Assembly (NCBI GenBank): GCA_902798595.1
Contig: CADBXE010000008.1
Span: 1 to 51,301 of the forward strand
Length of the DNA stretch: 51,301 bases
Source: an uncultured Erysipelotrichaceae bacterium
Lineage (GTDB): Bacteria; Bacillota_I; Bacilli_A; RFN20; CAG-826
Direction: 5' to 3'
In this document: piece after piece, positions 6,295 through 16,074 of the stretch
Layout: the number at the start of each line of letters is the position of its first letter
Position numbering within the stretch: position 1 is the first letter of the stretch
Program-made: the position numbers and the translations under genes
The notes under the pieces: generated by a model
What the model was told of the DNA's origin: nothing
The model's database searches: none
Seen by the model: the letters and a program-made list of their open reading frames with translations, nothing else

Positions 6295-8544
6295 TCATCT
6301 TAATAACTCTTTCGCGAGATTATACTCACCTGATTCAATACGACCCATTAGCTCATCATATGTAAGTGGTTTACCATACAAGTAGCCTTGCAAGCGTCCA
6401 CAGCTTGATTCTTCTAGGAACGCTGCTTGTTCTGCGGTTTCGACGCCTTCGCATAATGTCTTCATACCGATTTGGTCCGCCATAGCGATAACTGATTTGA
6501 TTAAGGCTTTTGCCTTTTCATTACCGTTGAATCCAGTTAAGAATTTCATATCGAGCTTTAAGACATCGAACTCATAATCTTTTAAGACATTGAAAGAGGA
6601 ATAACCACTACCAAAGTCATCAAGCCATGTTGCAAAGCCTTTTTCATGGAGACGATTGATTGTGTTCTTTAATGTATCTTCTTCATCAGTCAAAGCGCTT
6701 TCAGTGATTTCGATATGTAGCAAATCAGTTGGTACTTTATATTCTTCAATAGTTTCACTAACGACTTGAACAATATCGATAACGCCAAAGTCCGCTCTTG
6801 AGAAGTTGATAGAAACAGGAAGGACTGGTAATCCTAAATCTAAATTATGGCGAAGATCTCGACAAACAAGTCTTAAGATTTCCTTATCTAATTTATAAAT
6901 TAGTTGTGAGCTTTCTAAAACAGGAACAAATTTACCTGGCGATAAAAAACCATATCTCGGATCAATCCATCTCGCTAATGCTTCAACGCCACACAACGTT
7001 CTGCCCTTGGACCAAACAACTGGTTGATAATAGGCTTTTAAGTAGCCATTTTTAATTGCTTCATCGATATGTGTAACGATATACTGGGCCATTAAATAAT
7101 CATCATGCATTTCGATATCGTAGTAATCAATAACGTGATTGCCGGCTAGTTTTTTGAGATTGCCGTATGCATAACGAGCTTTTTCTACACAGATACGTGG
7201 TCTCTCTAATCTATCTGTAGTGACATAGATACCAGCTTTCATACCTAATTTGACATCTGGATCTCTAACTTCAAGAATTTCATTGATCTTCTTGATCTTT
7301 TCTTCTAATTGTTCGTTTTTTGCAAATACAACAAAGTGGTCATCTGATTGACGAGATATCAAAGTATCTGGGAAAACTTCGGAAATGATTTTGCCTGTTT
7401 CTCTTAAAAAGAGATTGCCTTTTTCAAAACCTTTTTGATCGTTATAAATTTTGAAACCAGAAAGATTTAAGAAAAGGTAAGCGCCACCACCCCATCCAAG
7501 GTCTCCTTCTTTCATCTTTTCCCTTGCTAAAATGGTGAAATATTCAAACGATAATAAACCTGTAATCTTATCCTTTGTGGCTAATTCTTCTAACTCTTCA
7601 TCCTTTTTAGCTTCAGAGATACGTTGGTTGTAGATGGAAATACACACCATCGTTAAGGAAATAACAAACGTTAAGTAGTTAACTTCATCACCTTCCGGGA
7701 ATCTTCTTTGACCGAAGTTAGCCGCACCCTTAATAGCGAAATAGAAACCAAGGAACAAAGTTCCTAAAATACCGATAGAAATTAACGGGTTCCAAATTAA
7801 TAAGCAGCCAATATAGATGGTAAACATGAGGAAGCAAATGATTTGCTTATTCTCGTACATGACATTACCACTGCCATCTGGCATATATACAAGATTACCA
7901 GAGGCATCTTTAACTGTCTTAACGCTGACAAAGTCGCCATAAGAAACCATGATGCCAAACATCAAGCAAACAAAGGCAAATAAAGAGATAACCATGACGG
8001 AACTTAACGATGCTCTTTTACCACCTTTGTATCTGTAAATAGACGCAAAAATAATGCCTATATCAAACAATACGACAGAGATATAAAAGAATATCTTGAA
8101 GACGCCTTTAATGATATTAACATCGTTATTAAACTTTATCGACTTGTAGTAGAACTCTAATGGTAACAAGCAGCAAATTATCAAAGAAAAGCCAGCGAAG
8201 ATAGATGTCCATACCAATCTTTTAACAGTTCTAACTTTGCTAACATATTGGATAGAATAAATGAACATCGCAAAACCCATCGACATCAATAAGAAGAAAT
8301 TAGATGTGTTTTGGAAAAGGACTTGGAAAATTGAGGCAGTATTCTCAGAATCCATTAGTGTAGGAATGATGTATTTTTGTGTCTGTCTTAAGACAAGCCA
8401 TATTTCGAGAACAAAAATCACGGAGGACATGAAAATCGCGGATCTCATGTTCGCTTCATTTAAATAGCTTTTCACATATCGACTATTTTTGCGGATGCCA
8501 AAAATATTTAAAAAACCATTCCAAATCTTTGATAACGTTTTCAT
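6295..8544 (-). CDS. membrane GGDEF-EAL protein, predicted c-di-GMP phosphodiesterase
   Basis: A 749-residue protein. About the first 290 residues form multiple membrane segments (7 or more), followed by a short coiled region, a GGDEF-like domain (about 328-470) and an EAL domain (about 490-740). The GGDEF signature is replaced by QSDDH, so cyclase activity is not expected. The EAL domain keeps the catalytic set: EALAR, the Asn of SINFS, EITES, LDDFGSGYSS, LKLD, EGVET and QGYLYGKP. It should hydrolyse c-di-GMP at the inner membrane surface, with the degenerate domain possibly sensing GTP. The start at 8544 is preceded by a GGGGG stretch. Upstream in-frame codons run into the promoter region. 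It ends with TGA. Confidence 0.9.
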   Translation of the reverse strand: MKTLSKIWNGFLNIFGIRKNSRYVKSYLNEANMRSAIFMSSVIFVLEIWLVLRQTQKYIIPTLMDSENTASIFQVLFQNTSNFFLLMSMGFAMFIYSIQYVSKVRTVKRLVWTSIFAGFSLIICCLLPLEFYYKSIKFNNDVNIIKGVFKIFFYISVVLFDIGIIFASIYRYKGGKRASLSSVMVISLFAFVCLMFGIMVSYGDFVSVKTVKDASGNLVYMPDGSGNVMYENKQIICFLMFTIYIGCLLIWNPLISIGILGTLFLGFYFAIKGAANFGQRRFPEGDEVNYLTFVISLTMVCISIYNQRISEAKKDEELEELATKDKITGLLSFEYFTILAREKMKEGDLGWGGGAYLFLNLSGFKIYNDQKGFEKGNLFLRETGKIISEVFPDTLISRQSDDHFVVFAKNEQLEEKIKKINEILEVRDPDVKLGMKAGIYVTTDRLERPRICVEKARYAYGNLKKLAGNHVIDYYDIEMHDDYLMAQYIVTHIDEAIKNGYLKAYYQPVVWSKGRTLCGVEALARWIDPRYGFLSPGKFVPVLESSQLIYKLDKEILRLVCRDLRHNLDLGLPVLPVSINFSRADFGVIDIVQVVSETIEEYKVPTDLLHIEITESALTDEEDTLKNTINRLHEKGFATWLDDFGSGYSSFNVLKDYEFDVLKLDMKFLTGFNGNEKAKALIKSVIAMADQIGMKTLCEGVETAEQAAFLEESSCGRLQGYLYGKPLTYDELMGRIESGEYNLAKELLR

Positions 8545-8633
8545 CTGCACCCCCAGTATAACGTAATTCCGCATGTTACACCTACACATTTTTGTATCGT
8601 AAAATGGCGTTTTTTGGGCAAAAAAACAAAAAA

Positions 8634-8656
8634 CCCACATTCCTGCGGGCTTTTTT
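8634..8656 (-). terminator. bidirectional terminator between lipoprotein and GGDEF-EAL genes
   Basis: Stem CCCACA/TGCGGG (one G-U pair) flanked by A and T tracts on both sides. It terminates the lipoprotein operon on the minus strand. Confidence 0.8.
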
Positions 8657-8673
8657 AAATTTGATTTTTTTGA

Positions 8674-10047
8674 TTAATAGGTTCTGAATCTCACACTGAA
8701 GATTCCGTTTGGATACATTCCTTGTTCGTATTGCCCTAAATACATTTTTGGATAAAAGAACAAATGGACAAGATAGTAATTGGAATCAATGGTGATTTCA
8801 TAATACCAGTTCACATATCCGTATTGCTTCAAATCACCTTTTTCATCTGTCTTGCTAGACAAAGTGAAGCCATATTGTTCTAACGCTTCGCGATAAGAAG
8901 CAACTTGGTCACCGATTAGATAATCCTTGTAGGTGACATCCACTACTCGACCTTCGGATGTAAAGACTTCTGTTCCATAAGCATAACTTGCGCCTTCTGG
9001 TACTGGAACATCATCACCAAACATCTCACGCAATCCATTTTTAACACTGCTTGGAAAATCGTTGGTGCTCACTAAAGGATTGGCTTCGTTTAAGAATTGC
9101 TCAACAAGTGGACATGTTGTCGTACCTAAGTCTTTGACAAGAACCGTGGAAGTAACATCACCATAACCATTAGTTGTAATTGTAGAAACAAATGTAGCGC
9201 TGAGTCCATCAGAGGCGACTCTTAATTCGTTTTGGTAAGATTTTGCAACATATTCGCCATTAAAAATGCCATTACCACCTAACTCATTAATGATTTCACC
9301 AACATAACGATTTGTGGTGGCAAAGACAAAGTCTTCATCTGTCACTTTCCATTCTTTTCTCAAATTATAGAAATCATATGGTGTTTGGAAGAATTCTGAA
9401 ATCGTTGAGTTTTTATTAAGCGTTTGGCAATCACCAACAGTAATGTTGTTCTCTTCATCAACTTCATAGTAGTAGATGCCTTGATCAAGGTAGACAAAAT
9501 AGCCTTCGTCATTGTAATACTCAGCGAATCTACCATAATACTGGTTAAAGAGAATCTCATCGCCAATCATCTTTTCCTCAATATAATCTTCAACAAAGAA
9601 AGTGGAATTTTTAAGTGTTAGTTTTTCAAAGAAGAGCTCGAAAGCCTCTAAGGAGGAAAGTTCTTTTTCACCTTGAGAACTACTACTGCTACTTGAGGAA
9701 GAACTAGGTGCACTTGTTGATGTAGACACACTACTGGAAGATGCACTACTTGGATTAGAAGTGCTGCTAGATGTGCTTGAAGAACTACTAGAAGAAATAC
9801 TGCTAGAAGTAGAAGAACTTGAGGAAGTAGAACTGGAAGTAGTTACACTGCTAGACGTAGATGATGATGTACTGGTAGAACTTATCACGCTTGTGGTTGA
9901 AGTGGATGTTGATTCAACATTTGATGTAGTTGTTTCTTCGCTTGATGAAACCACTGGTTCAGAAGAAAGGTTAGAAGTTGCACTGCCAACAGGGCCTGAA
10001 CAAGCAGAGATTAATAAAGCGAACAAAAGTGATAAGTGTTTTTTCAT
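8674..10047 (-). CDS. lipoprotein with long Ser/Thr linker
   Basis: A 457-residue secreted lipoprotein. The signal peptide ends at LLISAC (Cys16), and about 110 residues of nearly pure Ser/Thr follow before a folded domain from about residue 130. The folded part has many Tyr, Phe and Asp residues in strand-like patterns and no recognised catalytic motif. The gene starts one base after the stop of the larger upstream lipoprotein (TAATATG) without an SD, so it relies on translational coupling. The Ser/Thr linker probably spans the cell wall and may be glycosylated (inference). No family is recognised. Confidence 0.8.
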   Translation of the reverse strand: MKKHLSLLFALLISACSGPVGSATSNLSSEPVVSSSEETTTSNVESTSTSTTSVISSTSTSSSTSSSVTTSSSTSSSSSTSSSISSSSSSSTSSSTSNPSSASSSSVSTSTSAPSSSSSSSSSSQGEKELSSLEAFELFFEKLTLKNSTFFVEDYIEEKMIGDEILFNQYYGRFAEYYNDEGYFVYLDQGIYYYEVDEENNITVGDCQTLNKNSTISEFFQTPYDFYNLRKEWKVTDEDFVFATTNRYVGEIINELGGNGIFNGEYVAKSYQNELRVASDGLSATFVSTITTNGYGDVTSTVLVKDLGTTTCPLVEQFLNEANPLVSTNDFPSSVKNGLREMFGDDVPVPEGASYAYGTEVFTSEGRVVDVTYKDYLIGDQVASYREALEQYGFTLSSKTDEKGDLKQYGYVNWYYEITIDSNYYLVHLFFYPKMYLGQYEQGMYPNGIFSVRFRTY

Positions 10048-10048
10048 A

Positions 10049-12871
10049 TTACTTGTATTGAACAGCTAATGTGGCACTGATAAAGGTAACGCTGATGGAT
10101 TTATCGCCCATTGATTTTGTAGCTTTCTTTTCAGTGTTCTTTGTGTAACCGTTTTCGACACAGGCAGCGATGAAAGCGGCCTTGAATGAATCGGAGTATG
10201 GGTTGTTGGTTGGTACCTTGATGTAAACTGTGGTCTCACTATAAACATTTGAGGTGTAATTACCAGAATAAGCCACGTCATAAACATATGGGACTTCAGT
10301 GGCATAATCACCAAGTAAAGTGACTAAATTATTGTAAATATCCTCAGATTCTTCTCTCCATGTTGTTGGAGTTGGGGCATCTTTGATTGTATCTAATAAT
10401 GGTAACAATGCTTTTTCATATTTATCATTAAACGCGGTTGTTCCGAAAGTAGATGTATAGCAGAACTCTTTTGCATTTGAAGCTTTACCGTAGTCATAGT
10501 TGATGCCAGTAATGTGATCGCTATAGCCAACTTTGAAAACGATTGTGCCATCAATAGCGTATCTGTTGTTTGTGAATTGATTGTATAAACCATCACCACC
10601 ATATAAAACGCCATCTTTGAAAACGATATCGTTATCTTCATTAAACATCATGGCTTCTGGAGCAAGATTGAGACCTAACAAGGAAACGAGTGGTTGACCT
10701 TCTGCGAGTTCAACATCGCTTTCGTATTTTAAATCTGCAACATCATCTCCGTTTCTCTTGGCGGAGAATTTAACAACACTACCATCGCTTAATTTATGGT
10801 AGCCAATGTATTTTTGACGAGCGTAATCCTTCCATTCATCAATAAGAATGGTATCGGCTGTAATTTTAATGTTTTTCCAATTGCCATAGTTACTTTGATC
10901 ACCAATATAGAGAGAATAATTAGCATCAGCGCCCATTAATTCTTCAAGATAGGCACCGATTCTGACAGTATCAGCGTCAGCTTCAAATGGCGTTGGAGCA
11001 ACGATTGCTTCGTATGGCAAGACTTCCACTTCCATTACAAGCTTTCTAATAACGTAGTTTGCTTCTTCATCTGATGGTTTAGAAATATCAACTAATTCGT
11101 TAGCTGTTTCGCATGTAAAGGAAACGATTTTGCCGTTTTCTTCGTGAGCGGTAATGTATGCGACACGATTATCACCAACACTTGCCCAGGCTAAATCACA
11201 AGCAACTGCGTGAGATTCTTGACCTAAATATGAATAGGTGTGTTCACCTGTTTGTCTAAATTGTGTTGTATCTAAAGTTGAGAATGGGAAAGTGAATGAT
11301 TCCCATAAATTGGCATAGCTTGTAACAATTTGGTTGTTTGGACCAATACCCATGAATTTAGCATAACCTTCATCATTGACGTAGAAATTATGGGTAGTTG
11401 AATTTGTTCTCGCAACGAATTGATCTTGAACTAAATATTGTTCATCAAATCGATATTCACTTGTGCCTAAATCTTCAACAGATTCACCAGTGATAATTTT
11501 GATTGAGGTTTTAATGTGTGCTTGTTTGAGCATGAAAGAAGAAGCAACTTCTTCACTCATACCTTCAGCAGCAACAGTGGCTTTCTTATACTCTTCATCT
11601 AAGACTGGAGCTTTAGTGGAGCCAACATTTGTATACGTAAGATCACCAAGCATAGCGGCACTTTCATAACTAATTGTTTCGCCGTCTTCTGTGAATAAGA
11701 CGTTGACCACTAATTCATATTTTTCATTAAATGAATATTGAACAGCAATGCAACCATAAGCAACAATAATGCTATCTAAAACATTAGTCATTCCAGCGAT
11801 TAGATACTCATCTGTGGTAACAAAATGACCATCATGTTCTTCGAATGTTAATGCATCAATATCCACGTAGTGGAAAATATCGATTTTATATAAATCAGTA
11901 GCAGGAACTGCTTTGTTATCCACTTTGTACATGATGTCATTGCCAATAACCAAGTTGTTGTCCACCATTTTGATATAGTGTGCAACTCTTTCGCCTTGGA
12001 TTTCGGAATCAATATTAGTGAATAAACCCATGCCTTCTTTTGTTTGGTTGTTATAGAAATAATCTGGGGTTCTATAAATTGCATAGGCACCCATATCATT
12101 TTCACCTGCTAAGGTATAGTTTTCGGTTTCCTTTAAGGCTTTGAGAGCAGATTTAACTTTTTCTTCTGTCACTTTGAATGAAACATTAATTGTTAATGTG
12201 CCATCGTTATAGCGACCTTCTTTAGTGCCAGTAACAATGTATGTGCCTTCTTTTGAAGCGACAAATACACCGTTTTCAATTGTGGCACCTTCACTAGTTG
12301 TGAGGGTTACGCCTTCAATGTTGGAATTAATTGTCACTGGTTCATTGACATCGAGTTCTGTTTTTGTAGCAGACAAGACGATATTTTCTTTGGCTTGTAA
12401 AACAGTAAAAGTGATTTCACCTTGAATAAAGTCGCCTTCTTTAGTGGCTCTCACGCGGAATTCGCCCGCTTCTGTGGCTTTAAAAACGTTGTTAACAACT
12501 GTCGCGCCTTCACCAACAGTAAATGTCACATTTTCAACGTTAGATGTAATGAGAACTTCTTCATTAATTTCTAAGGTTGTTTTTGCGGCACTTAATTGGA
12601 TTTGTGTTTTGACAACTTCACTGGAAGAACTACTACTGCTTGAGCTAGAACTTGGAGCTTGAGTTGTGCTTTGGATTGTACTTGTTGAAGTACTGGATTG
12701 TTTGCTTTCTGAAGCGCTTGATGATGTGGTTGATGTTTCTGAAGTAACTGTGCTAGATGAATCGTTACTAGAAACCTTGCTATCGCTACTGGTATTGTTA
12801 TTACCAAAGCAGCCCGCTAATAAAGCGACTGTGACCATACCAAGCACGATAGATTTGATGCTTTTTTTCAT
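10049..12871 (-). CDS. large lipoprotein with Ser/Thr linker and two Ig-like repeats
   Basis: A 940-residue secreted lipoprotein. The signal peptide ends at ALLAGC, a Ser/Thr-rich linker runs to about residue 95, then two tandem Ig-like units follow, beginning at the similar segments LSAAKTTLEINEEV and LSATKTELDVNEPV, about 70 residues apart, each with the pattern G-A-T-x-x-N-x-V-F. The rest (about 250-940) has an internally repetitive, beta-rich look and no recognised enzyme motif. ATG at 12871 has an AAAGGA SD. The earlier in-frame TTG is less likely. First gene of a two-lipoprotein operon. A surface adhesin or polymer-binding role is a guess. Confidence 0.8.
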   Translation of the reverse strand: MKKSIKSIVLGMVTVALLAGCFGNNNTSSDSKVSSNDSSSTVTSETSTTSSSASESKQSSTSTSTIQSTTQAPSSSSSSSSSSSEVVKTQIQLSAAKTTLEINEEVLITSNVENVTFTVGEGATVVNNVFKATEAGEFRVRATKEGDFIQGEITFTVLQAKENIVLSATKTELDVNEPVTINSNIEGVTLTTSEGATIENGVFVASKEGTYIVTGTKEGRYNDGTLTINVSFKVTEEKVKSALKALKETENYTLAGENDMGAYAIYRTPDYFYNNQTKEGMGLFTNIDSEIQGERVAHYIKMVDNNLVIGNDIMYKVDNKAVPATDLYKIDIFHYVDIDALTFEEHDGHFVTTDEYLIAGMTNVLDSIIVAYGCIAVQYSFNEKYELVVNVLFTEDGETISYESAAMLGDLTYTNVGSTKAPVLDEEYKKATVAAEGMSEEVASSFMLKQAHIKTSIKIITGESVEDLGTSEYRFDEQYLVQDQFVARTNSTTHNFYVNDEGYAKFMGIGPNNQIVTSYANLWESFTFPFSTLDTTQFRQTGEHTYSYLGQESHAVACDLAWASVGDNRVAYITAHEENGKIVSFTCETANELVDISKPSDEEANYVIRKLVMEVEVLPYEAIVAPTPFEADADTVRIGAYLEELMGADANYSLYIGDQSNYGNWKNIKITADTILIDEWKDYARQKYIGYHKLSDGSVVKFSAKRNGDDVADLKYESDVELAEGQPLVSLLGLNLAPEAMMFNEDNDIVFKDGVLYGGDGLYNQFTNNRYAIDGTIVFKVGYSDHITGINYDYGKASNAKEFCYTSTFGTTAFNDKYEKALLPLLDTIKDAPTPTTWREESEDIYNNLVTLLGDYATEVPYVYDVAYSGNYTSNVYSETTVYIKVPTNNPYSDSFKAAFIAACVENGYTKNTEKKATKSMGDKSISVTFISATLAVQYK

Positions 12872-13035
12872 AGGATTTTTTCCTTTCTTCAACAGTTACA
12901 AACCTACTCATTTATTGTGATGAAATCAAGCATTATTTATAAAATTTTATTATTTTATAAGAAAGAACAAATTTAAATGCATTTTAGTTTTACTAAAAAG
13001 AATATTGTGTTATTATATAAAATCAAAGTTATTAA
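12872..13035. other. AT-rich intergenic region upstream of the lipoprotein operon
   Basis: Very AT-rich sequence that should hold the lipoprotein promoter. Several TATAAA or TAAAAT boxes lie at about 12936-12960 on the minus strand, and none is clearly better than the others. No gene or RNA is evident. Confidence 0.4.
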
Positions 13036-13061
13036 AAAACAACTCAATTAAGAGTTGTTTT
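13036..13061 (-). terminator. intrinsic terminator of the Trp ABC operon
   Basis: Perfect 10-bp stem AAAACAACTC/GAGTTGTTTT, loop of 6, just after the ATPase gene, followed on the minus strand by T residues. Confidence 0.85.
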
Positions 13062-13069
13062 ATTTTGGA

Positions 13070-13852
13070 TTAATTACCACATTCAATCGATATTTCGTTG
13101 AACGTTTTTAAGAGGTCTTCAATCTTGGTCTTTTCTTTATCTTGGCCACTCTTATCGATGACAATTTTGCCTTGGTTGAACATTAATAAACGGTCACCAT
13201 ATTCTACGGCATAACGGAGATTGTGCGTCACCATCAGTGTAGTAATTTTCTTTTCTTTAATAATGCGATTGGTCAGAGCCATAATCGCTTCGCTTGTTTT
13301 AGGATCAAGAGCAGCGGTATGTTCATCTAAAAGTAATAAATCAATTGGAGTCATTGTCGCCATAAGAAGAGCTAAGGCTTGTCTTTGACCACCAGAGAGT
13401 TTCTTTACTTTGGTGTTCATTTTGTCTTCTAAGCCTAAATTGAGCGACTTAAGAATTTCACGATATTTTTCAATCTTTTTCTTATTAAGCGCAAGGGATA
13501 ATCCATACCCATGTCCCTTATTTTCTGCTAAAGCGAGGTTTTCAACGATGGTTAAATTAGGGGCGGTTCCAAGCGATGGGTCTTGATAAACGCGGCCGAT
13601 TTTTCTCGCTCTCATATGTTCCTTACTCTTAGTGATATTTTCTTCTTTTAAATAGATTTCACCACTATCAAGAGGGGCGGAACCACTGACAAGATTAAGC
13701 AATGTTGTTTTGCCTGAACCATTACTACCAACAATAGATACAAACTCGCCTTCTTTGATGTCTAAATTGAAATCAATGAACAATGGCATCTCATCAATTG
13801 TGCCAGTATTGAATGTTTTATAGATGTTTTTAAAGGAAAGTAAATTAGGCAT
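13070..13852 (-). CDS. ABC transporter ATPase, tryptophan-type (TrpZ-like)
   Basis: A 260-residue ABC ATPase, the energy-coupling subunit of the importer encoded by the two genes upstream. Walker A GSNGSGKTT, the signature LSGGQRQALAL, Walker B LLLLDEHTA and the switch His in MVTHN are all present. Its start overlaps the end of the permease gene by 8 nt and has its own AAGGAG SD. The gene set of lipoprotein, branched-chain-type permease and ATPase is the architecture of the tryptophan/tyrosine (TrpXYZ) class, and the Trp T-box leader supports tryptophan as cargo. Confidence 0.9.
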   Translation of the reverse strand: MPNLLSFKNIYKTFNTGTIDEMPLFIDFNLDIKEGEFVSIVGSNGSGKTTLLNLVSGSAPLDSGEIYLKEENITKSKEHMRARKIGRVYQDPSLGTAPNLTIVENLALAENKGHGYGLSLALNKKKIEKYREILKSLNLGLEDKMNTKVKKLSGGQRQALALLMATMTPIDLLLLDEHTAALDPKTSEAIMALTNRIIKEKKITTLMVTHNLRYAVEYGDRLLMFNQGKIVIDKSGQDKEKTKIEDLLKTFNEISIECGN

Positions 13853-14762
13853 GATTCACATCTCCTTTCTTACGTTTTTTCTCTTTAGAGAAAACATAAG
13901 TATTTAATATTAAAATAACTAGGAAGGCTGCTGCCATAACGAGCTTCAAATAGAAAGTCGGTACACCTAAAGCAATGATGAGATTTAAGACTGCTGTATA
14001 GATAAGCGCACCAATAATTGCAGCGGTTGTGCCTTTGATGATTTTAACATTTTTAAAAATTGCGGTACCAATGATAACGCTTGCTAGAGCAATAACCACC
14101 ATGCCTGTACCAGATGTATTGTCATAGTAGTTCATATGTTGGCTATAGATAGCGCCCGCTAAAGCAACTAATCCGTTAGCGAGGCATAAACCAAATATTT
14201 TATAAAAGCCACTATTGCAGCCCATCGCAATACTCATTTGTTCATTATCACCAACCGCTCTTAGCATAAAGCCTCTTTTGGTTTTAAAGAAGAGATCCAT
14301 GACTATCTTAATCAAGACTACGATAACTACTAGGATAATGATATTGGCTAAAGCCATCATTGAAAGGTCATTACCAAACAATTTGGTAAAAGAATTATTA
14401 AATAATGTAGTTTTATCACCATATGGGATTAAGACTTTGCCATTAGATACCGCTAAGTTAATAGATAATAAAGCGGTCATTGTAATGATGCCCGATAATA
14501 ATGGCGTTATCTTAAACTTCACGTGTAAGAAGCCAGTAATAAAGCCAGCAGCAGCGCCAGCAATAAAGGCCGCTATAATAGCGATGATAAACGGACATCC
14601 AACTTGGATTAAGCCAATACAAACCACACCTCCAAGAGGAAAGGAACTATCGACTGTTAAATCTGGGAAGTTAAGAACCTTGTAACTGATGTAGACCCCT
14701 AACGCCACTATCGCATAGCATAAGCCTTGTTGGATAATGTTAAACAAAACATCTGGAAACAT
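13845..14762 (-). CDS. ABC transporter permease, tryptophan-type (TrpY-like)
   Basis: A 305-residue membrane permease of the BPD type-2 / LivH-like fold with about eight hydrophobic segments. The motif TVDSSFPLGG near residue 36 and RAVGDNEQMSIAMG at about residue 167, a cytoplasmic loop that contacts the ATPase, are typical of this importer class. The ATG follows the substrate-binding gene stop by two bases with no separate SD, so it is coupled. It forms the channel for tryptophan import in the T-box-controlled operon. Confidence 0.88.
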   Translation of the reverse strand: MFPDVLFNIIQQGLCYAIVALGVYISYKVLNFPDLTVDSSFPLGGVVCIGLIQVGCPFIIAIIAAFIAGAAAGFITGFLHVKFKITPLLSGIITMTALLSINLAVSNGKVLIPYGDKTTLFNNSFTKLFGNDLSMMALANIIILVVIVVLIKIVMDLFFKTKRGFMLRAVGDNEQMSIAMGCNSGFYKIFGLCLANGLVALAGAIYSQHMNYYDNTSGTGMVVIALASVIIGTAIFKNVKIIKGTTAAIIGALIYTAVLNLIIALGVPTFYLKLVMAAAFLVILILNTYVFSKEKKRKKGDVNHA

Positions 14763-14764
14763 AA

Positions 14765-15724
14765 TTATTTATCAACGTTTTTCATATCTTTGGTTTCTGG
14801 TAAAGTGATGCCTAAATCATTAGCGACTTTTTCAGAATAACAGTTGAAACTATCTTCAATCTTAATAGCGATATCGTTGCTTGCTTTGGCATCACCTTTT
14901 AAGATTTTAGCCATAATAGCACCAGTTTTTTCTCCTAAAGCGACATAGTCTAAGGAAGCACTAGCTAAGCAGCCACCCTTAACTTGATCGATTTCGCTAC
15001 CGAAGACTGGAATCTTTTTAGCGTTTGTTTTTGCTAAGATGATGTCTAAAGCACCCACTACTGTGTTATCGGTTAAGTTGGTTAAGCAATCAACATTCTT
15101 GTTTAGAAGAGTATCAGTTGCGGTTGGAATTTCACTAGCGTTGGTAATCGCTTGTGTGACAATTTCAATATTTAAAGCTTCTGCTTTTGTTCTCAACGTT
15201 TCGATTTGACTAAGCGAATTAGCTTCACTAAGAGTGTAAAGAACACCGATTTTAGCAACCGCTGGAATGAATGTTTTGATTAAAGATAATTGGCCGTCAA
15301 AGTCTAATAAGTCACTTGAGCCAGTAACGTTTTCCATCGTAGTTAAACCCGCTGAAGCAGGATCGCTAACAGCACAGTAGACAACTGGGATGGTGCCTTT
15401 AGCCGCACTAGCCGCTGCCATTGCACTTGGAGTGGCAATCGCACCAATAATGCTGACGCGTTTGCTCACGAATGTATTTGCTTGTGCAGCGCTTGAAGCA
15501 GCATCAAAGTTGCTGTTTTGGCGATCAATAACGTAGTCATCGAATTGGTCTTTAAGTTCTTCTTTGAGACCCTTCACCATACCGTTATAGCAATCATTTA
15601 ATGATTCATGTGTGCCAAATTGAATGATACCAATTCTTTGCTTGTTTGAATTACAAGCGGTAAAAGAGAGTGAGCTCGCTAATAGAGCCACTGACATAAA
15701 TATTGTTTTAAATAGTTTTTTCAT
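14765..15724 (-). CDS. substrate-binding lipoprotein, tryptophan-type ABC importer (TrpX-like)
   Basis: A 319-residue solute-binding lipoprotein of the ABC_sub_bind family. The lipobox LSFTAC places the lipid anchor on Cys24. The mature part shows the family features RIGIIQFGTHESLND after the anchor, the segment PVVYCAVSDPASAGL at about residue 113 and GSEIDQVKGGCLAS at about residue 242, in two Rossmann-like lobes. It is the first gene of the transporter operon, with a GAAGGA SD, and sits behind the Trp T-box. Tryptophan or a close relative is the likely ligand. Specificity follows from the leader, not from the protein sequence. Confidence 0.9.
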   Translation of the reverse strand: MKKLFKTIFMSVALLASSLSFTACNSNKQRIGIIQFGTHESLNDCYNGMVKGLKEELKDQFDDYVIDRQNSNFDAASSAAQANTFVSKRVSIIGAIATPSAMAAASAAKGTIPVVYCAVSDPASAGLTTMENVTGSSDLLDFDGQLSLIKTFIPAVAKIGVLYTLSEANSLSQIETLRTKAEALNIEIVTQAITNASEIPTATDTLLNKNVDCLTNLTDNTVVGALDIILAKTNAKKIPVFGSEIDQVKGGCLASASLDYVALGEKTGAIMAKILKGDAKASNDIAIKIEDSFNCYSEKVANDLGITLPETKDMKNVDK

Positions 15725-15836
15725 TTTATAAATCCTTCTTTCTTAAAAAATTCGTGTGAAAAATAGACATTAGTCTCTATGTCTTCACCATCGAAATACC
15801 ATTTTTAAGTTAAGAATCATTTTTTACTCCTATTAA

Positions 15837-16068
15837 ACAAAAAAGCTTTTTCCCAAAAGGATAAAAGCTTAAAAAATCTTTTACTATGCCACCTTAGGGG
15901 TATCGTGTACTAACATACACTATCACATGGTTACGGAGTGATGCCGTCGGGTATTAGCCGCCCTCGTTGGTCCATTCGCTTCCAAGCAATTATTCTGTCA
16001 CAGCTTCCCAGAACTCTCTTTAAATTACTTTTGGAAGGTACTATTCCACTTCATCGGTTTGATATGTA
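15837..16068 (-). promoter_or_regulatory. T-box riboswitch, tryptophan specifier
   Basis: On the minus strand this leader has the order of a T-box: a stem I start (GAAGTGGAATAGTACC), AGAG and GCTGTGA elements, a specifier loop GAA-TGG-ACC with TGG read from forward 15974-15972, later stems, and the T-box bulge AAGGTGGCA (15895-15887). The bulge UGGC would pair with GCCA, the acceptor end of a tRNA with discriminator G, as in bacterial tRNA-Trp. A terminator stem (15843-15870) with a T run follows. Uncharged tRNA-Trp should promote read-through into the ABC importer. A weaker hairpin (15765-15784) with a T tract may be a second attenuator. Confidence 0.9.
15843..15870 (-). terminator. attenuator hairpin of the Trp T-box
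   Basis: Arms forward 15843-15854 and 15859-15870 pair over about 11 bp with one mismatch, and a T run follows on the minus strand. The T-box bulge lies 17 nt upstream, as required for an alternative antiterminator. Confidence 0.85.
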
Positions 16069-16074
16069 TAACTG

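Noticed and set aside
6295..6297. Mollicute-type genetic code (TGA as Trp)
   Set aside because: TGA ends the GGDEF-EAL gene (6295-6297) and the GT2-GtrA gene (42887-42889) exactly at the expected family ends.
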